Assembly: GCF_038051945.1 (NCBI RefSeq)
Contig: NZ_CP150302.1
Span: 6,200,001 to 6,264,000, forward strand
DNA length: 64,000 bases
From: Paenibacillus sp. FSL H3-0469
GTDB lineage: Bacteria; Bacillota; Bacilli; Paenibacillales; Paenibacillaceae
Direction: 5' to 3'
Shown here: positions 8,487 to 17,945 of the stretch, in pieces
Position numbering within the stretch: position 1 is the stretch's first letter
Layout of the letters: every line of letters starts with the position of its first letter
Notes under the pieces: generated by a model
Database searches by the model: none
Seen by the model: the letters and a program-made list of their open reading frames with translations, nothing else
What the model was told of the DNA's origin: nothing
Program-made: the position numbers and the translations under genes

Positions 8487-9105
8487 ATGAGCTGTGGCTC
8501 TTTTTTTGAACCCATACAGCAGATGTATTAAAAGCAATATGCAGCGGAACCGTCAGCAAGAGCGACTCCGTAACCTGCGCGAACAGCCCGAAGAAGATCC
8601 CTCCGCTCAGCGCGAACAGCATAAACCGGACACTCTCGCGGTTCAGCCGGTAATACTGCAAATGCGACACAGCGAACAGGAAGGCTGTAAGGAGAATAGC
8701 GCCGCTGATATCGATGATTCCCGTGGCATGGAGTTGCCCAAGACCCGGATGCTGCGCGAGAATGGGCAGAACCAGCCCCCGGAAAGCAATCTCTTCAAAG
8801 ATCGGGAAGCACAGCACGAAGTTGACTGTATTATAAGTGCCTGCTGGATTATAGCCGGAGGATCGGGAGATGATCAGATTCACAAGCAGTATGATAAGGA
8901 ACAGCGGAAGCACCCTCATTACATCTTGTGGAGCGTTGAAGGTGTAACCGTTGCTCCAGAGAAGACTTCCTCCAATCATGGCAGCTCCCCAATAATAAAT
9001 CGTATACCGTTCTTGCGGTTTAGAGATAACCCCGAGTACCCTCTCGAAGATTCTGTATGAAAAAGACAGCAGTACAGCGATAACACATAATTTCAGCAAG
9101 GGCAT
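8461..9105 (-). CDS. CPBP family intramembrane metalloprotease
   Basis: A 214-residue polytopic membrane protein with about six hydrophobic segments. It carries the Abi/CPBP motifs: FEEIAFRG (EExxxR, motif 1), LFAVSHLQYY (motif 2) and VPLHIAFNTSA (motif 3). Family members are intramembrane proteases related to CAAX prenyl proteases, often linked to bacteriocin immunity or envelope processing. GGAGG precedes the ATG. The gene is monocistronic and convergent with the HD gene. No bacteriocin gene is adjacent, so the substrate is unknown. Confidence 0.88.
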   Translation of the reverse strand: MPLLKLCVIAVLLSFSYRIFERVLGVISKPQERYTIYYWGAAMIGGSLLWSNGYTFNAPQDVMRVLPLFLIILLVNLIISRSSGYNPAGTYNTVNFVLCFPIFEEIAFRGLVLPILAQHPGLGQLHATGIIDISGAILLTAFLFAVSHLQYYRLNRESVRFMLFALSGGIFFGLFAQVTESLLLTVPLHIAFNTSAVWVQKKSHSSSTEPAPLP

Positions 9106-9222
9106 GAGTGGTTGACCTCCAGATAAAGTTGAAGTGTTAGAAAATAAAGGAGATGAATGTTACGGCGGACAGATCGGTAGAAATGATACATTAAAAGGAA
9201 AAATAAGGATGGTGCATTCCTG

Positions 9223-9789
9223 TTGCAGTATTTCAATCTCATACCCGTTTCCGTTACGCTAGTCTGGTTCAGCATTCTGCTACTGATCGTATGGACCGTA
9301 GACTTCGTACAAGGCGGGTCCGTGGAACCGCTTCGAGCGGTTAGCCTCCGGGAACGGTCTAAATCTATCATGGCGGATATTCTGATCTTTGCCGCCTTGA
9401 ACGGTTTGCTTATGTATGCCGTTCATCCCATGGATAATCTGCTGCTGATTTCGCTGGCTGCTGCGGGACTGCTTGTTACTTACTACTTGTCTTCAAAAGC
9501 GTTCAGGAAGCGCTTACCTTCCCGGCCTTGGATCTTGCTGATCCACGTTTTGCTCGGCGCAGGCTTCTACCTGCTGTTCGGTATGCTGCTGATGAGCAAG
9601 CTGGTCGTCACCTATAACCTTAACATGACAAAACAGTTTGATATACTCTTTTTTGTCTATGGCCAGGACCGGCCGGTGGTGTACGGAGTGCTGCTGATTA
9701 TGGCTGTGCTGTATTTCGTGATCGGGAAGCTGCTGATGCGGCCTCTGTATAGCTGGTACAGAGCGGTTTATTACGGAGGCTCCAAATAG
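9223..9789 (+). CDS. Multi-pass membrane protein of unknown function
   Basis: A 188-residue protein with five or six hydrophobic helices (VSVTLVWFSILLLIVWTV, DILIFAALNGLLMYAV, LLISLAAAGLLVTYYL, ILLIHVLLGAGFYLLFG, VLLIMAVLYFVIGKLL) and short, mostly basic loops. I do not recognise a family. The only in-frame start near the beginning is TTG, about 13 bases after a weak AAGGAT, so the N-terminus is uncertain. It lies between the divergent CPBP gene and the convergent response regulator and has no obvious partner. Confidence 0.65.
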   Translation: MQYFNLIPVSVTLVWFSILLLIVWTVDFVQGGSVEPLRAVSLRERSKSIMADILIFAALNGLLMYAVHPMDNLLLISLAAAGLLVTYYLSSKAFRKRLPSRPWILLIHVLLGAGFYLLFGMLLMSKLVVTYNLNMTKQFDILFFVYGQDRPVVYGVLLIMAVLYFVIGKLLMRPLYSWYRAVYYGGSK

Positions 9790-9824
9790 CCCCCGGACCA
9801 TACGAGTGGCCGGAGGCTGCTTAG

Positions 9825-10520
9825 CTACACCTGAAAACGATATCCCGCTCCCCATACGGTCTGAATGTATTTCGGGTTGCCGGGGTCCTGCTCGATCTTG
9901 TCGCGCAGCCTGTTGATATGGACGGCTACAGTGGCGTTATCCCCCATGGCATCGAAGCCCCAGATCCGTTCGTACAGAGAATCCCGGCTGAAGACGATAT
10001 CCGCATTGACAATCAGGAAGTGCAGCAGGTCGAATTCCTTCTTCTTCAGCTCCAGTTCCCGGCCGTGCAGATAGGCTCTGTGGGATAAAGTATGGATGAT
10101 GAACGGACCGCTCTCGATCCGGCTGCTCTCTGTACTGCCGCCGCTCATGCCCTTAAGTCGGGCATACTGAGCCAGATTGGATTTGACCCGGGCCACTAGT
10201 TCACCTGGTGAAAAAGGCTTGACGATATAATCATCGGCCCCAAGCCCCAGGCCCCGGATCTTGTCGATGTCTTCCTGCTTGGCCGTGACCATAAGGATAG
10301 GAATGTCGAGCCGGCTCCGCAGCTTGCGGCACACCGAGAATCCGTCTTCCCCTGGCAGCATCAGATCGAGTAGAATAAGCTGGAATTCCCCTGTTAGCGC
10401 CAGCTCAAGCCCGGTGATGCCATCCTCGGCAACCTCCACCGTGAAATCATTAATTTCCAGATAATCCCGCTCGATCGCTGCAATTGCACTATCATCTTCA
10501 ATGATTAATACTTTGGTCAT
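9825..10520 (-). CDS. OmpR/PhoB-family response regulator
   Basis: A 231-residue regulator. The receiver domain has acidic residues IIEDD at 6-10, the phospho-acceptor Asp52 in LLDLMLPGEDG, and the KPF switch lysine in DDYIVKPFSPGE. A winged-helix DNA-binding domain follows (RDSLYERIWGFDAMGDNATVAVHINRLRDKIE). The start overlaps the stop of the kinase gene by 4 bases, so this is its cognate partner. The pair follows a MacB-type transporter operon on the same strand and may control it. Confidence 0.93.
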   Translation of the reverse strand: MTKVLIIEDDSAIAAIERDYLEINDFTVEVAEDGITGLELALTGEFQLILLDLMLPGEDGFSVCRKLRSRLDIPILMVTAKQEDIDKIRGLGLGADDYIVKPFSPGELVARVKSNLAQYARLKGMSGGSTESSRIESGPFIIHTLSHRAYLHGRELELKKKEFDLLHFLIVNADIVFSRDSLYERIWGFDAMGDNATVAVHINRLRDKIEQDPGNPKYIQTVWGAGYRFQV

Positions 10521-11959
10521 AGCAAGGCCCCTTTATCCAGCACTGGCAGTGTGATAATGATGCACAAGCCCCCTGCCGTGGAGGGCTCTGCGTGAATACT
10601 TCCGCCCATCCGGCTGACAGCTTTGGCTGTGATTGCAAGCCCCAAGCCGCTGCCTTTAGTCGGGTTATTGCGCGAAGGATCGCTGCGGTAGAACACATCA
10701 AACAGCTTATCGAGTGCATTCTCCGGCACGCCGGGTCCGTTATCTTCCAGATAGATGAACACATTGCTTCCCTGTACTTCGGTACGGATGGTTACCTGGA
10801 CACGCTCCTTAAGCTTGTACTTCCAGCTGTTCTCCAGAATGTTGAATACCATGCTGCTGAGCTGCGCCGGATCGGCGAAGATATGCACATCCGCAGCAAG
10901 TCCCGCAATGACTACGTCCAGCCCTTTGTCCCGGTACTCTTCGGCCATAGCTTTAATTAGGGAGAGCAGCTCCTGATTGACCTCCAGCATCTCGGGCTCG
11001 TATGGATAATCGCCCAGGTCCATTTTGGAGAAAAGAAAGATCTTGTTCACCATCCGGTCAATATCCTCCGCCTTGGTCTTGATCATGGTGATATATTTCT
11101 TCTGGGATTCAGGGGTAGCGGCCACCCCATCCAGAAGCCCTTCCGAGTACGCCCGGACAGAGGTCAGCGGGGAACGGAGATCATGCGATATCCCGGCAAG
11201 CAGCTCCTTGCGGCTCTCCTCCTGCCTCTGGATCAGGCGCTGGGATTCTTTGAGGCGTATAGCCATGTCATTGAAATCCTCACAGACTGGAGTGAATTCA
11301 TCCTTGTTCCCGTACTGAATTCTGACATCCAGATTGCCGTCCCGGATCTGATGCACCCCGTCTGCCAGCGTGTCCAGCGGCTGCTTAATCCGCTTGAACA
11401 CAAACCGGGTAAGAAATTGATTGGTTACAAAAACAGCAGAGATGATCCCCAAGGTAACCAGAATAAGAAATGTAACCATAGCCGGAGTCACTTGTCCGTC
11501 CGTAGAATCATAGGCCGGGCCGATAATGCTGACAGTATAAGTGCTGCCCTTAATACGGATCTGTTCAGCAAAGACCTCTTTGTTCGAGGTAGAAGCGAAC
11601 CCTTGTCCATCCATGGCCCTGACGGTCTGCAGCAGCTTCTCTGTCTCCGGGGTCTCCTTAAAATTGAAGCCGATCAGCCTTGTCCCGGAATCGTAAACCG
11701 CCAGACTCATGTCCTCCGGTTTCAATATCTCTTCGATCTGGCGGCTTAGCTCAGCCTGCTTCTGCGCCCCCTCGTTGTTCAGCAGCTTCGCGGACAACTG
11801 AATCAGATCATCGTAGCCGGTATAGAACGGGCTCTGCTTATCATGCTTCGATACCTTGAACAGGAGGGACACGCTAACAAAAGCAATGAACAAGGAAATA
11901 CAGACGGGGATTACAATCATCAGGATATTTGAGATGAATAAGCGCCGCTTAATGGTCAT
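10517..11959 (-). CDS. HAMP sensor histidine kinase
   Basis: A 480-residue membrane sensor. TM1 is near residues 10-35, followed by an extracytoplasmic sensing region of about 120 residues, TM2 near 158-182 (TFLILVTLGIISAVFV), HAMP, HisKA with the phospho-accepting histidine in ISHDLRSPLTSV, and HATPase_c with an N box (FNILENSWKYKL), a G1 box (DNGPGVP) and GSGLGLAI. It couples by a 4-base overlap to the regulator gene. Its start lies 71 bases after the stop of the FtsX/MacB-type permease, with no terminator seen between them, so it may be part of that operon. Confidence 0.92.
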   Translation of the reverse strand: MTIKRRLFISNILMIVIPVCISLFIAFVSVSLLFKVSKHDKQSPFYTGYDDLIQLSAKLLNNEGAQKQAELSRQIEEILKPEDMSLAVYDSGTRLIGFNFKETPETEKLLQTVRAMDGQGFASTSNKEVFAEQIRIKGSTYTVSIIGPAYDSTDGQVTPAMVTFLILVTLGIISAVFVTNQFLTRFVFKRIKQPLDTLADGVHQIRDGNLDVRIQYGNKDEFTPVCEDFNDMAIRLKESQRLIQRQEESRKELLAGISHDLRSPLTSVRAYSEGLLDGVAATPESQKKYITMIKTKAEDIDRMVNKIFLFSKMDLGDYPYEPEMLEVNQELLSLIKAMAEEYRDKGLDVVIAGLAADVHIFADPAQLSSMVFNILENSWKYKLKERVQVTIRTEVQGSNVFIYLEDNGPGVPENALDKLFDVFYRSDPSRNNPTKGSGLGLAITAKAVSRMGGSIHAEPSTAGGLCIIITLPVLDKGALL

Positions 11960-12030
11960 AACCGGTTCCTTCCTGCAGGCATTTTATCGTGCTTAATCAT
12001 TCCATCATACCATCCGTTGCAGCAGCACGG

Positions 12031-13203
12031 CTAATCAGTGCGCAGAGCGTAGATCGGCCGGAGTCTGGCTGCTTTATTGGCGGGCAGGATGCCGAAGAAC
12101 ACACCGATAAAGAGCGAGAAGAGGAATGAAATGCTCACCATGTTCCAAGCATAGCCAACCTGAAGGGCGGTCAATTGGCCGGCCAGCCAGGTTAGCCCTA
12201 ATCCCGCTCCGATTCCGAGGATTCCGCCCATGGTACTGAGCACCGTTGACTCAATGATGAATTGCAGCAGAATATCTATCTTTTTAGCGCCGATAGCTTT
12301 GCGTATGCCGATCTCCCGGGTGCGTTCGTTCACCGAAATAATCATAATGTTCATAATGCCGATTCCGCCAACGAAGAGTGAGATTCCGGCGATTCCAGCG
12401 AGGGCAAGGGACAGGGTGCCGGAGGTTTTCTTCAGCGTATCCAGCATTTGTTTGGAATCGAACACACTGTAGGCATCCTTGGCACGGAGGAACTTGCGGT
12501 CCAGAATCTGTCCGATAGCTGTCTTCACAGACTCTACATCCTTGTCGCTCAAGGCGGTGACGGTAAAAGTCTGAATTCCCTTGCTCTGAAGCAGCCGCTC
12601 GGAGGTGGATAAGGGAATGAGAATCTTCTTATCATTTGATCCGCTGAGTGAGGTTCCCTTCGTCTGGAGTAAGCCTACAATCTGGAAGGAGGTGCCGTTC
12701 AGCTGGATTTCACGGCCTACCGGGTTGTCTGCACCAAACAGCTTCTTCGCCGTCTCGGTTCCGATCAAGGCAGCCTTCTGCCGGTATTCATTATCGATAT
12801 CAAGCAGGAAGCGGCCGGACTGCACATGAAAGTTCTGTACCTTCTCATAGCTTGGGGTGATGCCTTCAAGCGAGACATTGGTATGAAGGTTACGATATTT
12901 GGCGGTTACATTGCTGCTGATCGTAGGCGATACCAGATCTACACCGGGAACCCGGCTGAATGCGGCAACCTCCTCAGCCGTGAGGGAAGTGACCGCCCCG
13001 CGTCCGGTAATCATGACCGTCAGCTGATTTGTGCCAAGGTCACTGAACTGGCTGGTGATCTGACCCGTAACTCCCTGCCCCACCGAGACCAGCAGGATGA
13101 CCGAGGATACTCCGATGACAATGCCCAGCATGGTGAGGAAGGAACGGACCTTATTGCCGACGATACTCATTACCGCCATCCGGATACTCTGAGCAAGAAT
13201 CAT
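12031..13203 (-). CDS. MacB/FtsX-type ABC transporter permease
   Basis: A 390-residue protein with one N-terminal TM helix (VRSFLTMLGIVIGVSSVILLVSVG), a large extracytoplasmic MacB_PCD domain (residues about 45-250), and three C-terminal TM helices of the FtsX domain, including LFVGGIGIMNIMIISVNERTREIGIRKAIGA. This is the mechanotransmitter-type topology of MacB and B. subtilis YknZ. Its start overlaps the ATPase stop by 4 bases. With the adaptor and the secreted repeat protein it forms a four-gene export or efflux module. Confidence 0.93.
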   Translation of the reverse strand: MILAQSIRMAVMSIVGNKVRSFLTMLGIVIGVSSVILLVSVGQGVTGQITSQFSDLGTNQLTVMITGRGAVTSLTAEEVAAFSRVPGVDLVSPTISSNVTAKYRNLHTNVSLEGITPSYEKVQNFHVQSGRFLLDIDNEYRQKAALIGTETAKKLFGADNPVGREIQLNGTSFQIVGLLQTKGTSLSGSNDKKILIPLSTSERLLQSKGIQTFTVTALSDKDVESVKTAIGQILDRKFLRAKDAYSVFDSKQMLDTLKKTSGTLSLALAGIAGISLFVGGIGIMNIMIISVNERTREIGIRKAIGAKKIDILLQFIIESTVLSTMGGILGIGAGLGLTWLAGQLTALQVGYAWNMVSISFLFSLFIGVFFGILPANKAARLRPIYALRTD

Positions 13204-13895
13204 TGGTCATTTCTCCGATCTTCAACCAGGTGGCCGTCCTGAATCCGGATGACCCGCTTCGCTTGTTCCGCAACGCCCAGGTCATGTGTGATGACAATAA
13301 TGGTATGTCCCTGTTCATTCAGCTTTTTGATCATGTGCATGACCTCTTCTCCAGTCTTGGAATCGAGTGCGCCGGTAGGCTCATCTGCCAGCAGAATGGG
13401 AGGATTGCCGGCAAGTGCTCTGGCGATGGCAACCCGCTGCTGCTGGCCTCCGGACAGCTCACTCGGACGGTGGTGCATCCGCTCCTGCAGGCCGACCTTC
13501 TCCAGGGCGGCAGCGGCCAGCGTTCTTCGCTCCCGTTGTGACAAGCCCCGGTAGACCAGGGGCAGTTCGACATTCTGGACAGCGGATAACTTAGGGAGCA
13601 GGTTGAAGTTCTGGAAGATGAAGCCTATTTTCTCATTACGGATCCGGGCCAGCCGGTTATCGGATAATCTGCGGACATCTTGTCCATCCAGAGAATAACT
13701 CCCTTCATTCGGGATATCCAGGCAGCCGATCATGTTCATCAAGGTGGATTTTCCAGATCCTGAAGGGCCGATGATAGCAACGAATTCGCCGTGATGGATC
13801 TCAAAAGAGATATCCTTCAGCACCGTCATCTGTTCCTTAGCCATCATGTATCCGTGGACCATATGCTCAATCCGGATCAGGGGCTCTGTATTCAT
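13200..13895 (-). CDS. MacB/LolD-type ABC transporter ATP-binding protein (YknY-like)
   Basis: A 231-residue ATPase. Walker A is GPSGSGKST (residues about 41-49), the signature is LSGGQQQR, Walker B is ILLADEPTGALDS and the switch is VITHD. The ADEPTGALD variant and a length of about 230 are typical of the MacB/LolD/YknY subfamily that pairs with FtsX-type permeases. It overlaps the adaptor gene upstream and the permease gene downstream by 4 bases each, so the three are translated together. Confidence 0.94.
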   Translation of the reverse strand: MNTEPLIRIEHMVHGYMMAKEQMTVLKDISFEIHHGEFVAIIGPSGSGKSTLMNMIGCLDIPNEGSYSLDGQDVRRLSDNRLARIRNEKIGFIFQNFNLLPKLSAVQNVELPLVYRGLSQRERRTLAAAALEKVGLQERMHHRPSELSGGQQQRVAIARALAGNPPILLADEPTGALDSKTGEEVMHMIKKLNEQGHTIIVITHDLGVAEQAKRVIRIQDGHLVEDRRNDQ

Positions 13896-15094
13896 TGTGG
13901 CCCTCCTCCGTCACCGCCGCCACCGCTGTTGTCGAAGCCGCCCTCGTCACCGCCCATATCGAATATACCCGGGGCTGCGGGAGCAGGTGTGTTGTTGGCT
14001 GCGATGATGGTTGGGACAATTACTTGTTCTCCTTCGCGCAGACCATTGACGATTTCGATCCGGCTCTCATCATGCACACCTACAGTGACAGGCTTCAGCT
14101 GAACGGGCGGGGGTGTGGCAGGGCTTCCTGTGGCAGAGCTGCCCTTGGGCGAAGGGGTCTGCTGCGGGACGGAGTCCTGCACTTGAACATAATACTTTTT
14201 ATCCTTTTGAGTCACAGACTCGACGGGAAGCAGCAGTACTTGGTTCTTTTCTTCAATGGTAACGACTCCTTGTGCTGACATACCCGCTCTGGCTCCGGTC
14301 GAGTCCGTGAGCAGAAGAGTCACTTCAAAGACGGAAACGCCATTAGTCACCGTTCCTTCATCCGCAATCCGCGTGACCTTGGCCGGGTAGGCCTTAGCGG
14401 GCAGGGCATCCATTTTAATGGCTGCTGACATCCCTGGCTTAATCTTGGGGATGTCCAGCTCGTCAATTTTAATCGTAGCGCTTAAGTGCTTGTAGTCCGT
14501 TATGGAAAAGACCTCAGCTCCTTTTGTTACCATCCCGCCTGAGGAACTGCTGATCTTGGTCACCGTTCCATCCATCGGCGCTGTCAGGGAAGCGGGCGGG
14601 ATATGATCCTTCCGGAGTGCTGCAAGCTCGGTCAATGTGGCTGTAATGGTATCCTTGGTTCTCTCGATGGCCAGCTTCGCCGCATCAATATCGGTTAAAG
14701 CAGCACCGTCCATGATTAGCTTCTTGTACTGGTCTTGTTTCTCCAGCAGGTCATTCTGCGATTGCTTGAGCGTATTCTGCTGGATTCTTACGTTACTGGC
14801 TACATTGGCTCCCTCATAAGTCAGCAGGATCTGACCCTTCTTGACTTGTTCATTCTCTTTAACGAGAACCTTGGCTACATTTCCTGTGTCCCTGGCATAT
14901 ACGATCGTAGTATTCGTGGCCTTCACGGTGCCGGAGCCTTTGACGGTTACAGATATATCGCCCTTGGTCACTACAGTAGTCTGAGCGGCAGGAGGGCTAT
15001 CCTGCTTGTTCTTATCCGGCCACAAGCTATAGACAACAATTCCAGCAGTGACAATGACTGCGGCTGACAGCCCTAAGGTTTTTTTGACGTTCAT
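13892..15094 (-). CDS. HlyD/RND-type efflux adaptor (YknX-like)
   Basis: A 400-residue membrane-fusion protein. The N-terminal anchor is LGLSAAVIVTAGIVVYSLW (residues about 6-24). The biotinyl-lipoyl half (TVTKGDISVTVKGSGTVKATNT ... VKKGQILLTYEG) is followed by a helical hairpin (residues about 105-165), the second lipoyl half (ASLTAPMDGTVTKI), a beta-barrel domain and a membrane-proximal domain with LLLPVESVTQKD. The C-terminus is an odd acidic Gly/Asp tail (residues about 378-400) containing FDNSGGGGDGGG. In Gram-positives such adaptors work at the cell surface with the MacB-like transporter, as YknX does with YknYZ. Confidence 0.9.
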   Translation of the reverse strand: MNVKKTLGLSAAVIVTAGIVVYSLWPDKNKQDSPPAAQTTVVTKGDISVTVKGSGTVKATNTTIVYARDTGNVAKVLVKENEQVKKGQILLTYEGANVASNVRIQQNTLKQSQNDLLEKQDQYKKLIMDGAALTDIDAAKLAIERTKDTITATLTELAALRKDHIPPASLTAPMDGTVTKISSSSGGMVTKGAEVFSITDYKHLSATIKIDELDIPKIKPGMSAAIKMDALPAKAYPAKVTRIADEGTVTNGVSVFEVTLLLTDSTGARAGMSAQGVVTIEEKNQVLLLPVESVTQKDKKYYVQVQDSVPQQTPSPKGSSATGSPATPPPVQLKPVTVGVHDESRIEIVNGLREGEQVIVPTIIAANNTPAPAAPGIFDMGGDEGGFDNSGGGGDGGGPQ

Positions 15095-17649
15095 AGCGAT
15101 CCTCCGGGATCTGGATTTGCCGCGTTTTTCGGGGCAGCGGGGGTCTCAGGGGCTTTGGCCGCAGGAGTGTAAGTCAGGCTGTAGCTCTGGCTGCCCAAGA
15201 GAATCCGCTCTCCCTGGAACTCGTCATAGAGCGTTACGAGGAATTTGCCGCTGCGGAGCGTCTTATAAGCATTGCTTGTAAGGGTCATGGAATAGGTCAG
15301 GAATTTCCCTGTTACCAGATCCGTCCCGGGCGTGAGCGTTCTCTCCTGCGTCTGGCCGAGAGGATCGGTAAGCTGCACGACCAGCTTATGCGCATTAGCG
15401 CCCATATCATACTGGTTGTCCTTGGCAAGCGTGTACGTCAGGTTGACATTCAGCGTATCCTGGCCCTCTGACACAGCGCCTGTGGCCTGAGTAACCGTGA
15501 ACGTATAAGGGAATAATGGCACTCCGCTGCCAAGGGTGGCTAGCGCAGCCGGAGTCTGAATATGCAGAGTGAGTGCCTTAGGATTAATATAGGCGGTCGG
15601 CGTTCCGTCCGGCGCTGTCAGCTTGTTCTCGCTAACCCCTTCTCCCGCGAAAAGTGTCAGCTGCGAGGCATCGATGCTTGCAGGCAGCTTGCTCCATACA
15701 CTCACCAGACTCTTGCCCTTGGGCCCGGCTGCCAGTGCAGATTGGCTGACTTCTGCCTCATAATAGGTATTGTCCGGTGTCTTATAATAGGCCACAAGTC
15801 TGGACAACTCTGCCCTTCGGGCTTCAAGACTGCTCACTTCAAGCTCAGTATACAGAATGTTCTGGCTTGCTCCGGGATAGAGGAGGGTCCGGTGTTCTTT
15901 GACCTCCGCCCGTTTGCCTGCAGTATCGATCTTGAAGGTGGCACCATCACCTGCGGCAGACATACCCGGAACAACTTGCTGTGTTTTCAGGGAGAGGAAT
16001 GGCTCTGTGGTGTCGCCTGCCCCGCTGTTTAGTCCGATACGGAGCTGGTCCAGAGACTGCTCATAGGGGAGCTTACCGATCACATAATACACAGCGCTCG
16101 CTCCTGCGGCTATCTGCTGGCTCGAGGTGGCTGCAACGACTTGAACCGGAGCGTCCAAGGCGGTCTGCCCTGCATGAATCGTCCCTGTAAAAGCAGGGAG
16201 GGTTGCTGCCGCATCCCTGACATTACGGATACGAATGGTGCCGACAAGCAAATCCTCAGTTGTCCAAGGCATACGCTGCACTGACTCTAGTGTGGCACCG
16301 AAGGTTCCGAAGCTGTTATCCAGGATGTACTCCGAAGCAACGGAGTTGGTCATCTCTAAGGAATAGGGAATCTTGTACATGGCTGTAGGGAAAATTGTCT
16401 TGCCTTCTGCGGCCGGCTCCACCATCTGGAGCTTCAGCGTACTCTGGTTTACATTCAGCGGCACTTCGGCAGAGAACTGCAGGATCTTCTCCTCGAGCGG
16501 CTTCAAGGTGAGACTGGCCAGCGCTTTGCTGTTGACCGGGAAGGAGTAGCCTTCCTTAGATGTTACAGATAATTCATAGGCTGGCAGAGCAACCGCCTTG
16601 TTGCCGGCATTCCTAATGCGCAGCTTAAGTGTCCACAGTGCCTTCTCGCCTGTTGAGGATACGGATGCCTGCTTCAACTGGGTCTCAATAGTATTGCTGC
16701 TCACCCCGAACTTCTTCAGTGCGTAAGCATTCACTTCAAGACTTGGATAGCTTGCTTCCGGGAGACGGAAGGAGACTACCGGAAGATCCGCCTTCAGCCC
16801 CGCATTCTCCCCGGTGATAAGCAGCGACATATGGGTGGTCGGTATGTAAGCCGGGAGCTCCGCCAGATAAAAGACTTTCTTATTCTCACCGGACTGCACC
16901 TTGTAATCGCGGCTGGTACTGTCAAGCGTCAGCTCAAACGCGGAGCCGCCGGAGGATTCGAGGAATACTCGGTGGCCGGGTGCAGCAAGTACCTTGGCTC
17001 CTTGATTCGTCAGGCTCAGAGCAACTTTGGCATAGATTTTATGATTGAAGCTGTAGATTTGCAGACTCTCGGGCTTCAGGCTAACCGGAAGGTTGCTGAC
17101 CGTAATCTGCTTGCTAAGACCTTGCTGCACATAAGGGGTATAAGCGGCCGGGACCTTGAAGCTGCCCAGCTTCTTCTGGTAATCAGAGCCGCTGAAGTCG
17201 AAGCCGAACAGCGAGATGGAGAGGCCCGGGAGAGAAGCCGTCTTGCTGACGTTCACATAGTAGGTGACGGTTAGCTGCTCCTTGGGGGCGACCTCCAGCT
17301 TGCTTTTATCCTCGGGAATGGGGCTGCTCTTCAGTGATGCTCCCGCCGGGGTGGTAATCTTGGAAAAGACGTTGAACAGCTTATAGGTGCTGCTGCTTGT
17401 ATTGCTGTACACCAGGGTATAGGTCAGACTATTGCCGCCATCGGCCTTGGCTAATTGCACATCGGTCAGTCTCACGCTGACCCCGGCCTGGACAGTAACC
17501 GGCGGTAATTGTGCCAAGGTGCCGGTATTCTTCTGCTGCGTCTTACTTGCCGTAACGCTGCTTGGCGCCGCAGATGCCGATAACGCCAGGTGCTGGCTGG
17601 CAATAATCATTCCTAATATCAGAGCGGCACAGGCACGGTAATTCTTCAT
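15091..17649 (-). CDS. Large secreted protein with repeated beta-sandwich units, first gene of the MacB-type operon
   Basis: An 852-residue protein with a signal peptide (MKNYRACAALILGMIIASQHLALSASA). The start at 17649 follows GGGAGGG by six bases. I do not recognise a named family. The body contains at least four units of about 110-130 residues built as beta-sandwiches. Each has a pattern of L.L.(I/L)RN.G.KA..LP.(Y/F) near its start (for example LKLRIRNAGNKAVALPAYEL and GTIRIRNVRDAAATLPAFTG) and a later K..YYV..LP.. strand. The C-terminal tail is Pro/Ala-rich. Its stop overlaps the adaptor start by 4 bases, so it is made together with the transporter. It could be a cell-surface extension, a substrate-binding partner, or an exported product (inference). 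Confidence 0.8.
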   Translation of the reverse strand: MKNYRACAALILGMIIASQHLALSASAAPSSVTASKTQQKNTGTLAQLPPVTVQAGVSVRLTDVQLAKADGGNSLTYTLVYSNTSSSTYKLFNVFSKITTPAGASLKSSPIPEDKSKLEVAPKEQLTVTYYVNVSKTASLPGLSISLFGFDFSGSDYQKKLGSFKVPAAYTPYVQQGLSKQITVSNLPVSLKPESLQIYSFNHKIYAKVALSLTNQGAKVLAAPGHRVFLESSGGSAFELTLDSTSRDYKVQSGENKKVFYLAELPAYIPTTHMSLLITGENAGLKADLPVVSFRLPEASYPSLEVNAYALKKFGVSSNTIETQLKQASVSSTGEKALWTLKLRIRNAGNKAVALPAYELSVTSKEGYSFPVNSKALASLTLKPLEEKILQFSAEVPLNVNQSTLKLQMVEPAAEGKTIFPTAMYKIPYSLEMTNSVASEYILDNSFGTFGATLESVQRMPWTTEDLLVGTIRIRNVRDAAATLPAFTGTIHAGQTALDAPVQVVAATSSQQIAAGASAVYYVIGKLPYEQSLDQLRIGLNSGAGDTTEPFLSLKTQQVVPGMSAAGDGATFKIDTAGKRAEVKEHRTLLYPGASQNILYTELEVSSLEARRAELSRLVAYYKTPDNTYYEAEVSQSALAAGPKGKSLVSVWSKLPASIDASQLTLFAGEGVSENKLTAPDGTPTAYINPKALTLHIQTPAALATLGSGVPLFPYTFTVTQATGAVSEGQDTLNVNLTYTLAKDNQYDMGANAHKLVVQLTDPLGQTQERTLTPGTDLVTGKFLTYSMTLTSNAYKTLRSGKFLVTLYDEFQGERILLGSQSYSLTYTPAAKAPETPAAPKNAANPDPGGSL

Positions 17650-17873
17650 TTCATTCCCTCCCAACATTCATCATCCGATTGACGGCATAAGGCAGCCGCT
17701 AGAAGATGTTTCCTATCTTACGGGAAAGGCTTAACACCGGGATAAATAAAAGGGGGGAGAAGCAGGGGAAAAGATAAATAGGAGTTAAACTTTTTATAAA
17801 CTGCCAGCCCCTATGCGAGTCAGTGCTACCTCTGCGGACTGTATCTTCATTATGTAGAGTGGCTTGGAGCAGG

Positions 17874-17902
17874 CTGACAGAACACTGGAGGATCATTATA
17901 AT
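17874..17902 (+). promoter_or_regulatory. SigA-type promoter for the PP2C-like gene
   Basis: CTGACA (-35) and TATAAT (-10) are separated by exactly 17 bases and lie 44 bases before the start of the PP2C-like gene. Confidence 0.65.
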
Positions 17903-17945
17903 AGTAGAAACATAAAAGCCGGCAAGCCGGAATAGGAGGATCAGG

